Origin: Pseudomonadota bacterium | GTDB lineage: Bacteria > Pseudomonadota > Alphaproteobacteria > Micavibrionales > UBA2020 | Assembly (NCBI GenBank): GCA_023444705.1 | Contig: JAEXMB010000049.1 | Coordinates: forward strand, 1 to 41,833 | Direction: 5' to 3' | DNA: 41,833 nucleotides | In this document: piece after piece, positions 32,103-39,449 of the stretch | Layout of the letters: each line of letters opens with the position of its first letter | Numbering within the stretch: the stretch's first letter is position 1 | Translations under genes and position numbers: made by a program | The notes under the pieces: model-generated | Databases searched by the model: none | Seen by the model: the letters and a program-made list of their open reading frames with translations, nothing else | What the model was told of the DNA's origin: nothing

Positions 32103-32828
32103 TTATCTGTTGGCGCTGGCGAGAATGTCTTCGCCGATGTCGCGGTTCTTGCGCAGGGCGCGGTCGATCAGCGAGGGGAAAAGACTGTTGAGAATGGCAA
32201 AAAACCGCTCCGGCCAGCCGATGCGCACGTCGCGCGCATCATCGACGATGGCGCGCAGAATGCGCCGCGCGATGTCTTCCGGCGCATCGTGGGCAACGCG
32301 CGTGCGGGCATTCAGCTCGGCCTTCAGGCCCTTGTTGGCGCCGGTATCAACCGCGCGCGGGGTGACGTGGGTGACGACGATGCCACTGCCCTGCACCTCG
32401 CGCCGCAGGGAATCGGCAAAGGCCTTGAGCCCCGCCTTGGCAGCGACATAACAGGTCAGATGCGGCAGCGGGATCAGCGCCGTCATCGACCCGACCGTGA
32501 CGATCTGGCCGTGGTGGCGCGCACGCATGGCAGGCAAAACCGCCTGGGTCAGCCGGATAGGGGCAACCAGATTGAGGGCGATGATTTCCTCGCAGTCCTG
32601 CTCCTCGCACCGCGCAAAGGCGTTATAGCCGGCAAGGTTGATAAGGATATCGGGCGTTTTCGCCGCCAGATCTGCGCAGACACGGTCAAGTTCGCTGCTG
32701 AGACTGCCGCCGGGCGGGCGCAAATAAATACTGACGTGCGCGCCCGCTTTTTGCAGCAGGGCGACGAGCGGGCGGCCAATGCCGCCCGTCCCGCCGGTGA
32801 TAAAGACGCTTTTACCTTTAAGCTGCAT
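32103..32828 (-). CDS. Short-chain dehydrogenase/reductase
   Basis: 241-residue NAD(P)-dependent oxidoreductase of the SDR family. Cofactor motif TGGTGGIG at the N-terminus, NLAGYNA (NAG equivalent), Ser in VGSMTAL and the catalytic CYVAAK (Tyr-x-x-x-Lys). I start at the ATG at 32828; it overlaps the end of the AMP-ligase/diiron gene by 11 bp, so the two are translationally coupled and probably act in one pathway. The C-terminal region (IGWPERFFAILNSLFP) resembles SDRs that act on lipid-like substrates. Substrate unknown. Confidence 0.9.
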   Translation of the reverse strand: MQLKGKSVFITGGTGGIGRPLVALLQKAGAHVSIYLRPPGGSLSSELDRVCADLAAKTPDILINLAGYNAFARCEEQDCEEIIALNLVAPIRLTQAVLPAMRARHHGQIVTVGSMTALIPLPHLTCYVAAKAGLKAFADSLRREVQGSGIVVTHVTPRAVDTGANKGLKAELNARTRVAHDAPEDIARRILRAIVDDARDVRIGWPERFFAILNSLFPSLIDRALRKNRDIGEDILASANR

Positions 32829-34866
32829 GGCGCTGGCTCCGCTCCATCGGGATGGCGCGCAGGACATTGGCGAACAGACGGAAAGTGTTGTTCGCCACTT
32901 CGATGATCGCCGCCTGATCGGCCGGATCCTCGATGCGGTTGACCAGCTTCTCGTAAAAGCTGAGATGTTCGATATCAAGCGCGCCATGCGAATAAAGGTA
33001 GCTAAACGCACTCTTGGGCAGGCCCAGCCCCGTCATGATCGCATCGGCCCCCTGATTGGCGATTTGCGTCGAGGTGCTTTCCAGCATGAAAACCATGCCG
33101 AGAAAGCCGACGGGATTTTTGCGCGCGATATAGTCGTAGTTATAGGCGACCAGCACCTGTGTTTCGAGATTGGGGGTAGAGGCGCGCGCGGCTTCCTTGT
33201 CGCCACCGGCGGCAGCGATGTCGTTGAGGATCCACTCCTCGTGGCCTTTTTCTTCCTCGATATACTCGGCGATGGCGTCGTGCAGGAATTTTTTGCTTTC
33301 AGGCAGGTTGACGCCCATTGCCATCATAAAGCGCACCGTATGGCGCACATGGTGATAGGCTTCGGTCAGATAGGCGATGTAGGTCTCACGGCTGATCTCG
33401 CCCTTAAGGCCGTTGACCAGCTGCGGCACGCTATAAAGCTCCTGACGTGCGGCGGCGGTCTGCTGTTGCAGTTTTTCGTAGAAGGACATGGTTTTCTCCT
33501 GTGTGTAAGCGGCAAGGATTTTTTCGCGTCGCGGGCGGCCGTTGCCGGTCAGCAGTCCGTTGTCGGGGGTAAAGGGTGGCACAAGGCGCACGTTGCCGAT
33601 GCGAGCATAGGCAGGCAGTTGCGCGTTGCAGCGCGCGACGGCGGCAGTGACATCTGCATCCGCGCGCATGGGCACGATCAGCGCGCTGATATGTGGCTGG
33701 CCGTCGCCATAGGTGATGGCCTGCGCGATTTCCGGCTGGGCAAGCAGCAGGCTTTCCAGCCACTCCGGCGAGACGTTGCGCGCAAAACTCGTGATGATGA
33801 GGTTTTTCTTGCGACCTTCGAGGAACAGGCGCCCCTGTGCGTCGATGCGCGCCAGATCACCCGTATGCAGCCATGCCGGCGCGGGCCCTGCATCGCCAAG
33901 GTAGCCCAGAAAGCCGGTGTTCCTGACCACCAGCTCGCCGTCTTGCACGCTGGCCTGAATATGCGGCAACAGCTTTCCGGCAGAGCCGGCCAGATTGTCA
34001 TCGGGCGTGTTAAGGCTGACGACCGAAGCGCATTCGCTCAGCCCGTAACCTTCATAGACCGCAAGGCCAAGCGCCGTCGCCTGTTGTAGCAAGGCTGGTG
34101 CCACGCGCGCACCACCGACAGCGGCAAAGCGCAGGCTGGCCGGACGCCGCCCCGTTTGCGCGACAGCGCCCAGCAACCCGCGCAGCAGCTCGGGCACCAG
34201 AATGATGCTGCTCGCCTGCTGGTCTTCGATACAGCGGAGCATTTGCGCAAAATCGGGCGCAAATGGATTGCCCATGCCGCGCGCCTGCGCGTCGGGCAGG
34301 ATCACGGTCGCCCCCATCGCAAGCGCGGTATAAACGCCCGCGATGTTTTCAAGCAGGATAGCCAGCGGCAAAAGACACAGATGACGCCCCGCAAGCGCGC
34401 TGCCCAGACGCTCGCCGATGCCAAGCACGACGGACAGCATGCCGTCTTGCGACAGGCACACCCCTTTGGGCGCGCCGGTCGACCCGGATGTAAAGGTGAT
34501 CTTGGCGCTGCCATAGGGAATGGCAGGCGGGTCGGCGCTAAAGGCCGGAATCAGGTTGTTGTTCTCGGCGATATGGCTGATACCGGCAGCATCCATGACA
34601 TGGCGGCGCTGCTCATCGCTGAAGAACGGCGGCAACGGCACGCAGGGAATATCAAGGCACAACGCTGCAAGATCCCACAGCACCCACTTGATGCTGTTGT
34701 CGCCGCCGATGGCCAGGCGCGTGCATCCGGCCAGTTGCAGGCGGCGCATATATTTGCGCACCTCGCCGTCGAGATCGGCATAACTCAGATGCTGTGTGCC
34801 GTTGCTCAGCGCGGTGTGCGCGCCATTACGGCGGGCGGCCTGTTCGATGATAAATTGCATTTTCAT
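32818..34866 (-). CDS. Fusion of AMP-dependent ligase and heme-oxygenase-like diiron (TenA/CADD-like) protein
   Basis: 682 residues. Residues 1-455 are an adenylate-forming enzyme: P-loop TFTSGSTGAPKG (about 125-134), YEGYGLSECA, HTGDLARID and GRKKNLIITSFARNVSPEW. The usual A10 Lys region reads LTGNGRPRREK, with Arg where Lys is common. Residues 460-682 are a helical heme-oxygenase-fold domain with EEEKGHEEW and DIEHLSFYEK, typical of diiron oxidases (CADD, UndA, BesC relatives). The junction contains a perfect ribosome site (CAGGAG at 33496-33501, 6 nt spacer) and ATG 33487-33489, so the second domain can also be made alone (223 residues). Operon partners are SDR and the hemolysin-family gene. 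The product is unknown. Confidence 0.88.
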   Translation of the reverse strand: MKMQFIIEQAARRNGAHTALSNGTQHLSYADLDGEVRKYMRRLQLAGCTRLAIGGDNSIKWVLWDLAALCLDIPCVPLPPFFSDEQRRHVMDAAGISHIAENNNLIPAFSADPPAIPYGSAKITFTSGSTGAPKGVCLSQDGMLSVVLGIGERLGSALAGRHLCLLPLAILLENIAGVYTALAMGATVILPDAQARGMGNPFAPDFAQMLRCIEDQQASSIILVPELLRGLLGAVAQTGRRPASLRFAAVGGARVAPALLQQATALGLAVYEGYGLSECASVVSLNTPDDNLAGSAGKLLPHIQASVQDGELVVRNTGFLGYLGDAGPAPAWLHTGDLARIDAQGRLFLEGRKKNLIITSFARNVSPEWLESLLLAQPEIAQAITYGDGQPHISALIVPMRADADVTAAVARCNAQLPAYARIGNVRLVPPFTPDNGLLTGNGRPRREKILAAYTQEKTMSFYEKLQQQTAAARQELYSVPQLVNGLKGEISRETYIAYLTEAYHHVRHTVRFMMAMGVNLPESKKFLHDAIAEYIEEEKGHEEWILNDIAAAGGDKEAARASTPNLETQVLVAYNYDYIARKNPVGFLGMVFMLESTSTQIANQGADAIMTGLGLPKSAFSYLYSHGALDIEHLSFYEKLVNRIEDPADQAAIIEVANNTFRLFANVLRAIPMERSQRHAA
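33487..33501 (-). promoter_or_regulatory. Internal ribosome binding site and start codon within the ligase/diiron gene
   Basis: On the coding strand CAGGAG-AAAACC-ATG, in frame, exactly at the domain boundary. Eight nt before the AGGAG is a TAC codon that would be TAA with one base change, placing a stop right after the AMP-ligase domain. It looks like two former genes joined by loss of the stop. Confidence 0.7.
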
Positions 34867-34877
34867 TGCAGTGGCCC

Positions 34878-35585
34878 TTATATGCGGTGCAGGCGCGGCA
34901 GCAACGTCACGCCGTTTTCCTGATAAAGCGCGCCCAGTTGGCGGTTGAGCTGCTGCATGCTGGCCTCAAGCGATCCGGCCAGCACCTTGGGCTGGGTGGC
35001 GTAATAGCTGCCCCAGTTGTTTTGCGACGCGCCCAGCAGTGCGCGGTTAGCATCGCACAACACATGCGGCTGCAGGCCCAGCAGGCGAAAGCGCTTGCGC
35101 AGTTGTTCCGTCCCCGTCACGGTCGCATAGCGCACCCCGCGGTTGAGCAGATAGGAAGCGATGGCGCCAAACAGAAAGATCGACGCACCCTTGCCGGCGG
35201 AGGCCAGATTGCCGATTTCGACAATCTCGCCGCGTGCAATGGGGCCCGCGCCATATAGCGGCGACAGCACGTTTTCGATGGGCTGGCGGGTATATTGCTC
35301 AAGAAACAGCGGCGCTTCGCTGGCCAGGCGAAACCCCACCGCCGCCAGAATATCGCCCTGCGCGTTGCGCACGCTCATCAATGTCGGATAGGTCACGCGG
35401 ATATCGGCGTCATAGTGGGTGCGATAGACATCGCGGATGAAGTCCTCGACGCGCGTACGCTCGGGCATGAAACAGCGCGTGATGTCGATGACAGTGGGGG
35501 TCAGCGCCGTCAGACGGCGGATACGCGCCGTGTCAAACAGCAATTTGGCATTCTGGTCGTTATTGCTAAAGCGCAGCGTAAACAT
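34878..35585 (-). CDS. Thermostable hemolysin (T_hemolysin) family protein
   Basis: 235 residues. Despite the family name (from Vibrio delta-VPH) no hemolytic activity is implied; the fold is thought to be related to acyltransferase-type (GNAT/autoinducer synthase) domains. Visible features: TRVEDFIRDVYRTHYDADI near 55, then GDILAAVGFR, LFLEQYTR, VEIGNLAS and FLFGAIASYL, the conserved core order. No signal peptide. I start at the ATG at 35583-35585 with GGGAAG upstream; the frame continues to 35648 through the leader hairpin. It is 11 bp upstream of the ligase/diiron gene. It may supply or accept an acyl group in the same pathway; this is inference. Confidence 0.83.
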   Translation of the reverse strand: MFTLRFSNNDQNAKLLFDTARIRRLTALTPTVIDITRCFMPERTRVEDFIRDVYRTHYDADIRVTYPTLMSVRNAQGDILAAVGFRLASEAPLFLEQYTRQPIENVLSPLYGAGPIARGEIVEIGNLASAGKGASIFLFGAIASYLLNRGVRYATVTGTEQLRKRFRLLGLQPHVLCDANRALLGASQNNWGSYYATQPKVLAGSLEASMQQLNRQLGALYQENGVTLLPRLHRI

Positions 35586-35606
35586 GGTTTTCTTCCCAAG
35601 GCACAA

Positions 35607-35631
35607 CCCGCACCGGGAGGAACGGTGCGGG
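35607..35631 (-). promoter_or_regulatory. Leader hairpin before the T_hemolysin gene
   Basis: Perfect 9-bp stem (CCCGCACCG/CGGTGCGGG) with a 7-nt loop that reads TTCCTCC on the transcribed strand. No T-run follows, so it is not a simple terminator. The loop can pair with the downstream GGGAAG ribosome site (four bases), allowing translational control. Confidence 0.5.
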
Positions 35632-35670
35632 CCGCAAGGGCCTTTCATGTTTACAGTCTCTCAGGCCAAG

Positions 35671-35687
35671 CTGAAGCCCACCTGAAG
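35671..35687. promoter_or_regulatory. Direct-repeat operator, copy 1 (before the T_hemolysin gene)
   Basis: CTGAAG-5 bp-CTGAAG (11-bp period) within CCAAGCTGAAGCCCACCTGA. The same arrangement and almost the same flanks occur at 37955. Hexamer direct repeats with 11-bp period are typical for OmpR/PhoB-family regulators; on the coding strand it reads CTTCAG-5-CTTCAG, like a PmrA box. It would overlap the -35 region of a promoter with TGTAAA about 15 bp further on. Confidence 0.6.
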
Positions 35688-35710
35688 GCGTAAAAGAAAA
35701 AGCGCAAAAC

Positions 35711-37039
35711 TCAGCGTTTGGGAAAACTTACCGTGAAAACAGTACCTTGGGGCGCATTTTCGGCAATGTCGATGCGTGCGCCGTGACCGTCGGCCACCCA
35801 TTTTGCCATCGCCAGACCAAGGCCTGTGCCCGCAGTGCGCGACTTTTCGACTCGATAAAACCGCTCGAACACCTTGGCGCGGTGCGCCGGCGCGATGCCC
35901 GGGCCGTTGTCGCTGACCGCCAGCACGACCTTGCCGGCGTCGCTTGACAGGCGCACGCCAACGCGGCCACGCGCGGGGGAGAACTTGATGGCATTCTGCA
36001 CGATGTTGCGCATCAGCACCGCCAGCGCATCGGCATTGGCCGTGCTGTGAATGCTGGCGGGGGTGTCGACCTCGAGCGTGACGCCCCTGCCCTGCGCTTC
36101 GGGTTGCAATTCACCACATTCCTTGCGCAGCACTTCGCAAAAATCGACATTTTGCGCCTTGCCCGTTTCGTTTTGCAGACGCGCGAAGGCCAGCAGGCTC
36201 GATGTCAGCGCCGCCGCACGGTCAACACCTTGCAGCAGGTGGTCGAGTTGCTCGCGCGCGGCAGGCGGCAGGTCTTGCGTGCGGGCGATGACCTGTGCCT
36301 GCGTCTTGATCGCAGCCAGCGGCGTGCGCAATTCGTGCGCGGCGTTGTCGGTGAACTGGCGCTCGCGCGCAAAGCTTTCCGACAGGCGCGCCAGCAGGCG
36401 GTTAAGCGCATCAAGCAGCCCTGCGATCTCAACCGGAATGTTGCCGTGAATGGGCGAGAGGTCATCGGCGACACGGCGGTCCACCTGATCGGACAGGCTG
36501 GTCAGCCGCGCAAGGCCGCGTGTGGTGGCGCGCCAGATGATCGCAAACGCAACCGCCGCGAACAGCAGCGCCGGAACGAAGATGCTCAGGATCAGCTGAA
36601 AAGCCAGCTCGTGACGGATGGCATAGCGTTCGGCCATGATGACATGGCGCTTGTTTTCGCTGTCATAGACCGACAAAAAGCGCCACGGCTTGCCATTGAC
36701 GGTATGGTCGCTGAAACCGGCCTGCAGGTTTGCGGGCGGTTGCGGCGCGGCTTGCGAGCTGACCAGCTGACGGCCATCGTCGGTCACGATGCGGTAGGTG
36801 ATCTTGCGCTCGTACTTATAGGCGGGGAAATCGTCAAACGTGGCGGCGGGTGTTTCGCTCAGATCATCGCCGGTCTTTTCGGCGATCAGGCGCGCGTATT
36901 GGGCCAGTGTTGAATCATAGACCTCGGCCACTTCGTGATAAATCGCGGCCAGCGCCGCCAGCAAGGTCAGAATGCCCGCCACCAGCAACGGCAACAGCAT
37001 GGCACGCAGAATATCAAGGCGCAGCGAATTGGAGATCAT
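35711..37039 (-). CDS. Sensor histidine kinase (QseC/PmrB-like)
   Basis: 442-residue membrane kinase. First helix about 10-34, periplasmic sensor 35-145, second helix 147-170, HAMP linker, dimerisation box DNAAHELRTPLA with phospho-acceptor His235, then ATPase motifs NIVQNAIKFSP (N box), DNGPGI and GTGLGLA. Its start overlaps the response-regulator stop by 4 bp, so they are a pair. The small periplasmic domain resembles sensors of envelope stress, cations or cationic peptides; the ligand is unknown. Confidence 0.93.
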   Translation of the reverse strand: MISNSLRLDILRAMLLPLLVAGILTLLAALAAIYHEVAEVYDSTLAQYARLIAEKTGDDLSETPAATFDDFPAYKYERKITYRIVTDDGRQLVSSQAAPQPPANLQAGFSDHTVNGKPWRFLSVYDSENKRHVIMAERYAIRHELAFQLILSIFVPALLFAAVAFAIIWRATTRGLARLTSLSDQVDRRVADDLSPIHGNIPVEIAGLLDALNRLLARLSESFARERQFTDNAAHELRTPLAAIKTQAQVIARTQDLPPAAREQLDHLLQGVDRAAALTSSLLAFARLQNETGKAQNVDFCEVLRKECGELQPEAQGRGVTLEVDTPASIHSTANADALAVLMRNIVQNAIKFSPARGRVGVRLSSDAGKVVLAVSDNGPGIAPAHRAKVFERFYRVEKSRTAGTGLGLAMAKWVADGHGARIDIAENAPQGTVFTVSFPKR

Positions 37040-37692
37040 TTGCGGATGACATACCCTATGTTGCGAACGGTTGCGATCAGGTCCTTGCCAAGCTTGCGGC
37101 GCAGGGCCGAGATATAAACCTCGATCGTGTTGCTGCCGATGTCGTCATTGCTCCAGTCATAGATATGCTGTTCGATCTGCTGCTTGCTCAGCACGTTGCC
37201 AAGATTGTGCAACAGGTAGGACAGCACCGCCAGCTCGCGCGCGGACATCTGCACGGGCATGCCGTCTTTGGTGACGCTTTGCGCCACCGGATCATAGACG
37301 ATGCCGTGATATTCAATGACAGGCTTGGCGCGGCCATGCGCGCGGCGCAGCAACGCGCCACAGCGCGCCAGCAGTTCATCAAGGTCAAACGGCTTGACCA
37401 GATAATCGTCGGCGCCTGCATTCAATCCTTCTACGCGGTGATAAGTCGCGTCGCGCGCGGTCAGGAACAGGCAGGGAATGTCGTTATCGCCCTTGCGCAG
37501 GCGCGCCAGCCATTCAAGCCCCGACTGGCCCGGCAGGTTGATGTCAAGCACCAGCAGGTCGTAGCCGTGCGTTGCCATCGCCTCCTGCGCGTCCTCGGCG
37601 GAGGTGACCCAGTCGGCGGCATAAACGGTTTGCAGGCCACGCGCGGTGGCGCGGCCCAGCAAGTCATCGTCTTCGACCAACAATATACGCAT
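37036..37692 (-). CDS. OmpR-family response regulator (QseB/PmrA-like)
   Basis: 218 residues. Receiver domain with acidic pair EDDD at 7-10, phospho-acceptor Asp50 (LLVLDINLPG), Thr in FLTARD and Lys in LVKPFD; C-terminal winged helix (about 125-216) ending RRKLGKDLIATVRNIGYVIR (shown by its VRNIGYV core). Overlaps the kinase start by 4 bp. Probable targets are the two direct-repeat sites at 35671 and 37955, making it self-regulated and controller of the biosynthetic genes. Confidence 0.94.
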   Translation of the reverse strand: MRILLVEDDDLLGRATARGLQTVYAADWVTSAEDAQEAMATHGYDLLVLDINLPGQSGLEWLARLRKGDNDIPCLFLTARDATYHRVEGLNAGADDYLVKPFDLDELLARCGALLRRAHGRAKPVIEYHGIVYDPVAQSVTKDGMPVQMSARELAVLSYLLHNLGNVLSKQQIEQHIYDWSNDDIGSNTIEVYISALRRKLGKDLIATVRNIGYVIRK

Positions 37693-37748
37693 TCATACGG
37701 CTCTTTTGACCAACGGCGTAAACAGATGTGCCATTATAATAACAGCCC

Positions 37749-37901
37749 TCACCCGCTGGCCATAGTCCTCACAAGCGCAACAGCGGGGACCGCACACCAG
37801 CCATCGAGCCAAAGCAGCAGCGTATAGAGGGCGGGACACGCAACAGCGATCAGCGCATAAAACACCGCATAGCGGCGCAGGTCGTTATAGAATGAGCGCA
37901 T
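37749..37901 (-). CDS. 50-residue membrane protein upstream of the two-component system
   Basis: Short gene: ATG at 37899-37901, TGA at 37749-37751. The peptide starts MRSFYNDLRRYAV and then has one long hydrophobic helix (about 11-32, ending LLLWLDGW), two Cys (ACP and WCAV) and a short tail. It lies 56 bp upstream of the response regulator in the same direction and directly behind the second direct-repeat operator. The ribosome site is modest (GAAGG, slightly far). A small single-pass protein here could modulate the kinase in the way MgrB affects PhoQ; that is inference. Confidence 0.6.
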   Translation of the reverse strand: MRSFYNDLRRYAVFYALIAVACPALYTLLLWLDGWCAVPAVALVRTMASG

Positions 37902-37954
37902 CGTCTTTCAAACCTTCGTGTGGAGTTGACATGACCCCAGCATCGCGCCCCAAG

Positions 37955-37971
37955 CTGAAGCCAGCCTGAAC
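37955..37971. promoter_or_regulatory. Direct-repeat operator, copy 2 (before the two-component operon)
   Basis: CTGAAG-5 bp-CTGAAC with the same flank as copy 1 (CCAAGCTGAAGCC shared exactly). It lies 54 bp upstream of the 50-residue gene and in the divergent interval to the metalloprotein gene at 38116, so it could serve either side. Confidence 0.58.
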
Positions 37972-38115
37972 AGGCAGGCTTTTGAAAACAAACACTTGCC
38001 GATAGCCTGGCTATGCTCTTAATAGATAATTAACTTATTGATTAAAAAGGATAATTTATTGACGACAAGCCCGACTGATGCTATCATTCATATGAAAAAT
38101 ATCATAAGGATCCCG

Positions 38116-39333
38116 ATGCAAAAGGCATTTGCCGCCGCCGCACGCGCCAAGACCACGGCCAAACCATCGCCCCTCAGGCAGATCGCCCGTGGTGCCGCCG
38201 CTGTTTTGCTGGCGGGCACGGCGCTGTCGACCATCCTGCAATTCGCACCCGGGCTGGTCGCCACGCCGACGGGCGACTATCTGGCCACCAAGGGTTATTC
38301 ATCAAGCCTGCGCGACCAGTTCGCCGCCAGCAACAGCTATATCTATGACCGCGGCAATCCGCTGGTGCCCTTCCACATGGCGGGCCATGCCGTGCGCCGC
38401 CTGTGGACCAGCGATGAAAGCCTGCTGGCAAAAACATTTGGCGCGCCGTTTTTGTTGCATGACGGGTTCAGTGACGGGCTTGGCCTGTTGCGCAGCGACA
38501 GCAAGCTCGCCGCCTATTCCTACAGCACCTATCAAGACGACCCGCAAGCGCGCAGTGTCATGGTCTGGCCGTCAGACGACACGCTGACCACCGCGCAATG
38601 GCTGCATGAAATGACGGGGCTTAAGGTCGCGAAGCTCGACTTTCGCCGTCACAGCGAAGCGGATATGCAGCGCATTCTGATCGAAACCGGCCTGCTTCAT
38701 GAATTGCGCCACGGCGACCAGAGCAAGAGCGACACCCAGACGCTCAAGGAAAGCGACGCCGATGCCTTCTCGTTGCATGCGGCGGCGGCAGGCGGCGCCG
38801 CGCCCTCGCTGGTTGGTGAAGCGCGGATTTTCCTGATGGCGGCGCGCACCGTATCTGCGGTACTCAGTGGCGACAGCGGCCATGCCACGGCACTGGCCCT
38901 GCGCCGGGGCATGGAAAACGACTTCACGCGCACGGACGCACTGCATGCGTTTTCGTTGCAGCACCGCGCTTATGAAGACGGTTCGGCCTTTACCAGCGCG
39001 CACAACATGTTGCGCGGCGTGGTATTTGACTCCGACATCATTCCCGCAAGCATGGACAGATACAGCGCCTATTATCATGCGGCCTCCGCGCTGCTCGATG
39101 CCGGCATCGCCCAGCGCGACAATGAAAACGACGCCATCGCGCTCTATGTGCAGGCGATGGACTACCTTGATGCCATTTCAGGCGGCACACTTATCGACCG
39201 CAGCGTCGATCACCGCAACATCGACGTCAGCAGCTATCGCGCGCGCGCCGAAGCCGGCATGCCCGATGTACAGGATACGCCCCCACCCCGCCGCGCCCCT
39301 GCACAATCTGCCGCGCCCAAACCTGTCGCCTAA
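38116..39333 (+). CDS. Predicted membrane-anchored gluzincin-type metalloprotein
   Basis: 405 residues from the ATG at 38116 (AAGGA 5 nt upstream); ATG 38092 and a TTG at 38038 are in frame but poorly supported. A basic N-terminus precedes a hydrophobic export/anchor helix at about 26-46. The centre holds HELRH (His195, Glu196, His199), an HExxH zinc site, and 13 residues after the last His the sequence ESDADAF (Glu212) suits the third ligand of a gluzincin. The remainder is helical and ends in a Pro/Ala-rich tail. I do not recognise the family, so proteolysis is predicted only from the motif. It is divergent from the two-component operon. Confidence 0.75.
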   Translation: MQKAFAAAARAKTTAKPSPLRQIARGAAAVLLAGTALSTILQFAPGLVATPTGDYLATKGYSSSLRDQFAASNSYIYDRGNPLVPFHMAGHAVRRLWTSDESLLAKTFGAPFLLHDGFSDGLGLLRSDSKLAAYSYSTYQDDPQARSVMVWPSDDTLTTAQWLHEMTGLKVAKLDFRRHSEADMQRILIETGLLHELRHGDQSKSDTQTLKESDADAFSLHAAAAGGAAPSLVGEARIFLMAARTVSAVLSGDSGHATALALRRGMENDFTRTDALHAFSLQHRAYEDGSAFTSAHNMLRGVVFDSDIIPASMDRYSAYYHAASALLDAGIAQRDNENDAIALYVQAMDYLDAISGGTLIDRSVDHRNIDVSSYRARAEAGMPDVQDTPPPRRAPAQSAAPKPVA

Positions 39334-39365
39334 ATCCATTTTAAAAAAACACTGTATTATCATAT

Positions 39366-39443
39366 AGATATAATATATCTACGGCTGGAATGGCGCTTGC
39401 ATAGCTGTTTACACCACAGCATGGCGGCATTTTGGGATATAAT
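39366..39443 (+). promoter_or_regulatory. AT-rich promoter region with palindrome; leaderless geometry
   Basis: A 15-bp palindrome AGATATA-A-TATATCT (39366-39380) and a perfect TATAAT at 39438-39443, only 6 nt before the ATG at 39450. No good -35 is seen at 17 bp. Start codon and transcription start would coincide. Confidence 0.45.
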
Positions 39444-39449
39444 TGAATC

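Noticed and set aside
32818..34866. Comparison of the AMP-ligase with the AlmEFG glycine-lipid A system
   Set aside because: No carrier-protein gene (AlmF) or AlmG-type acyltransferase lies nearby, and the attached diiron domain does not fit that pathway.
34878..35585. Reading the T_hemolysin gene as a real hemolysin or virulence toxin
   Set aside because: No signal peptide or pore-forming features; the genomic context is biosynthetic, so only the family name is used.
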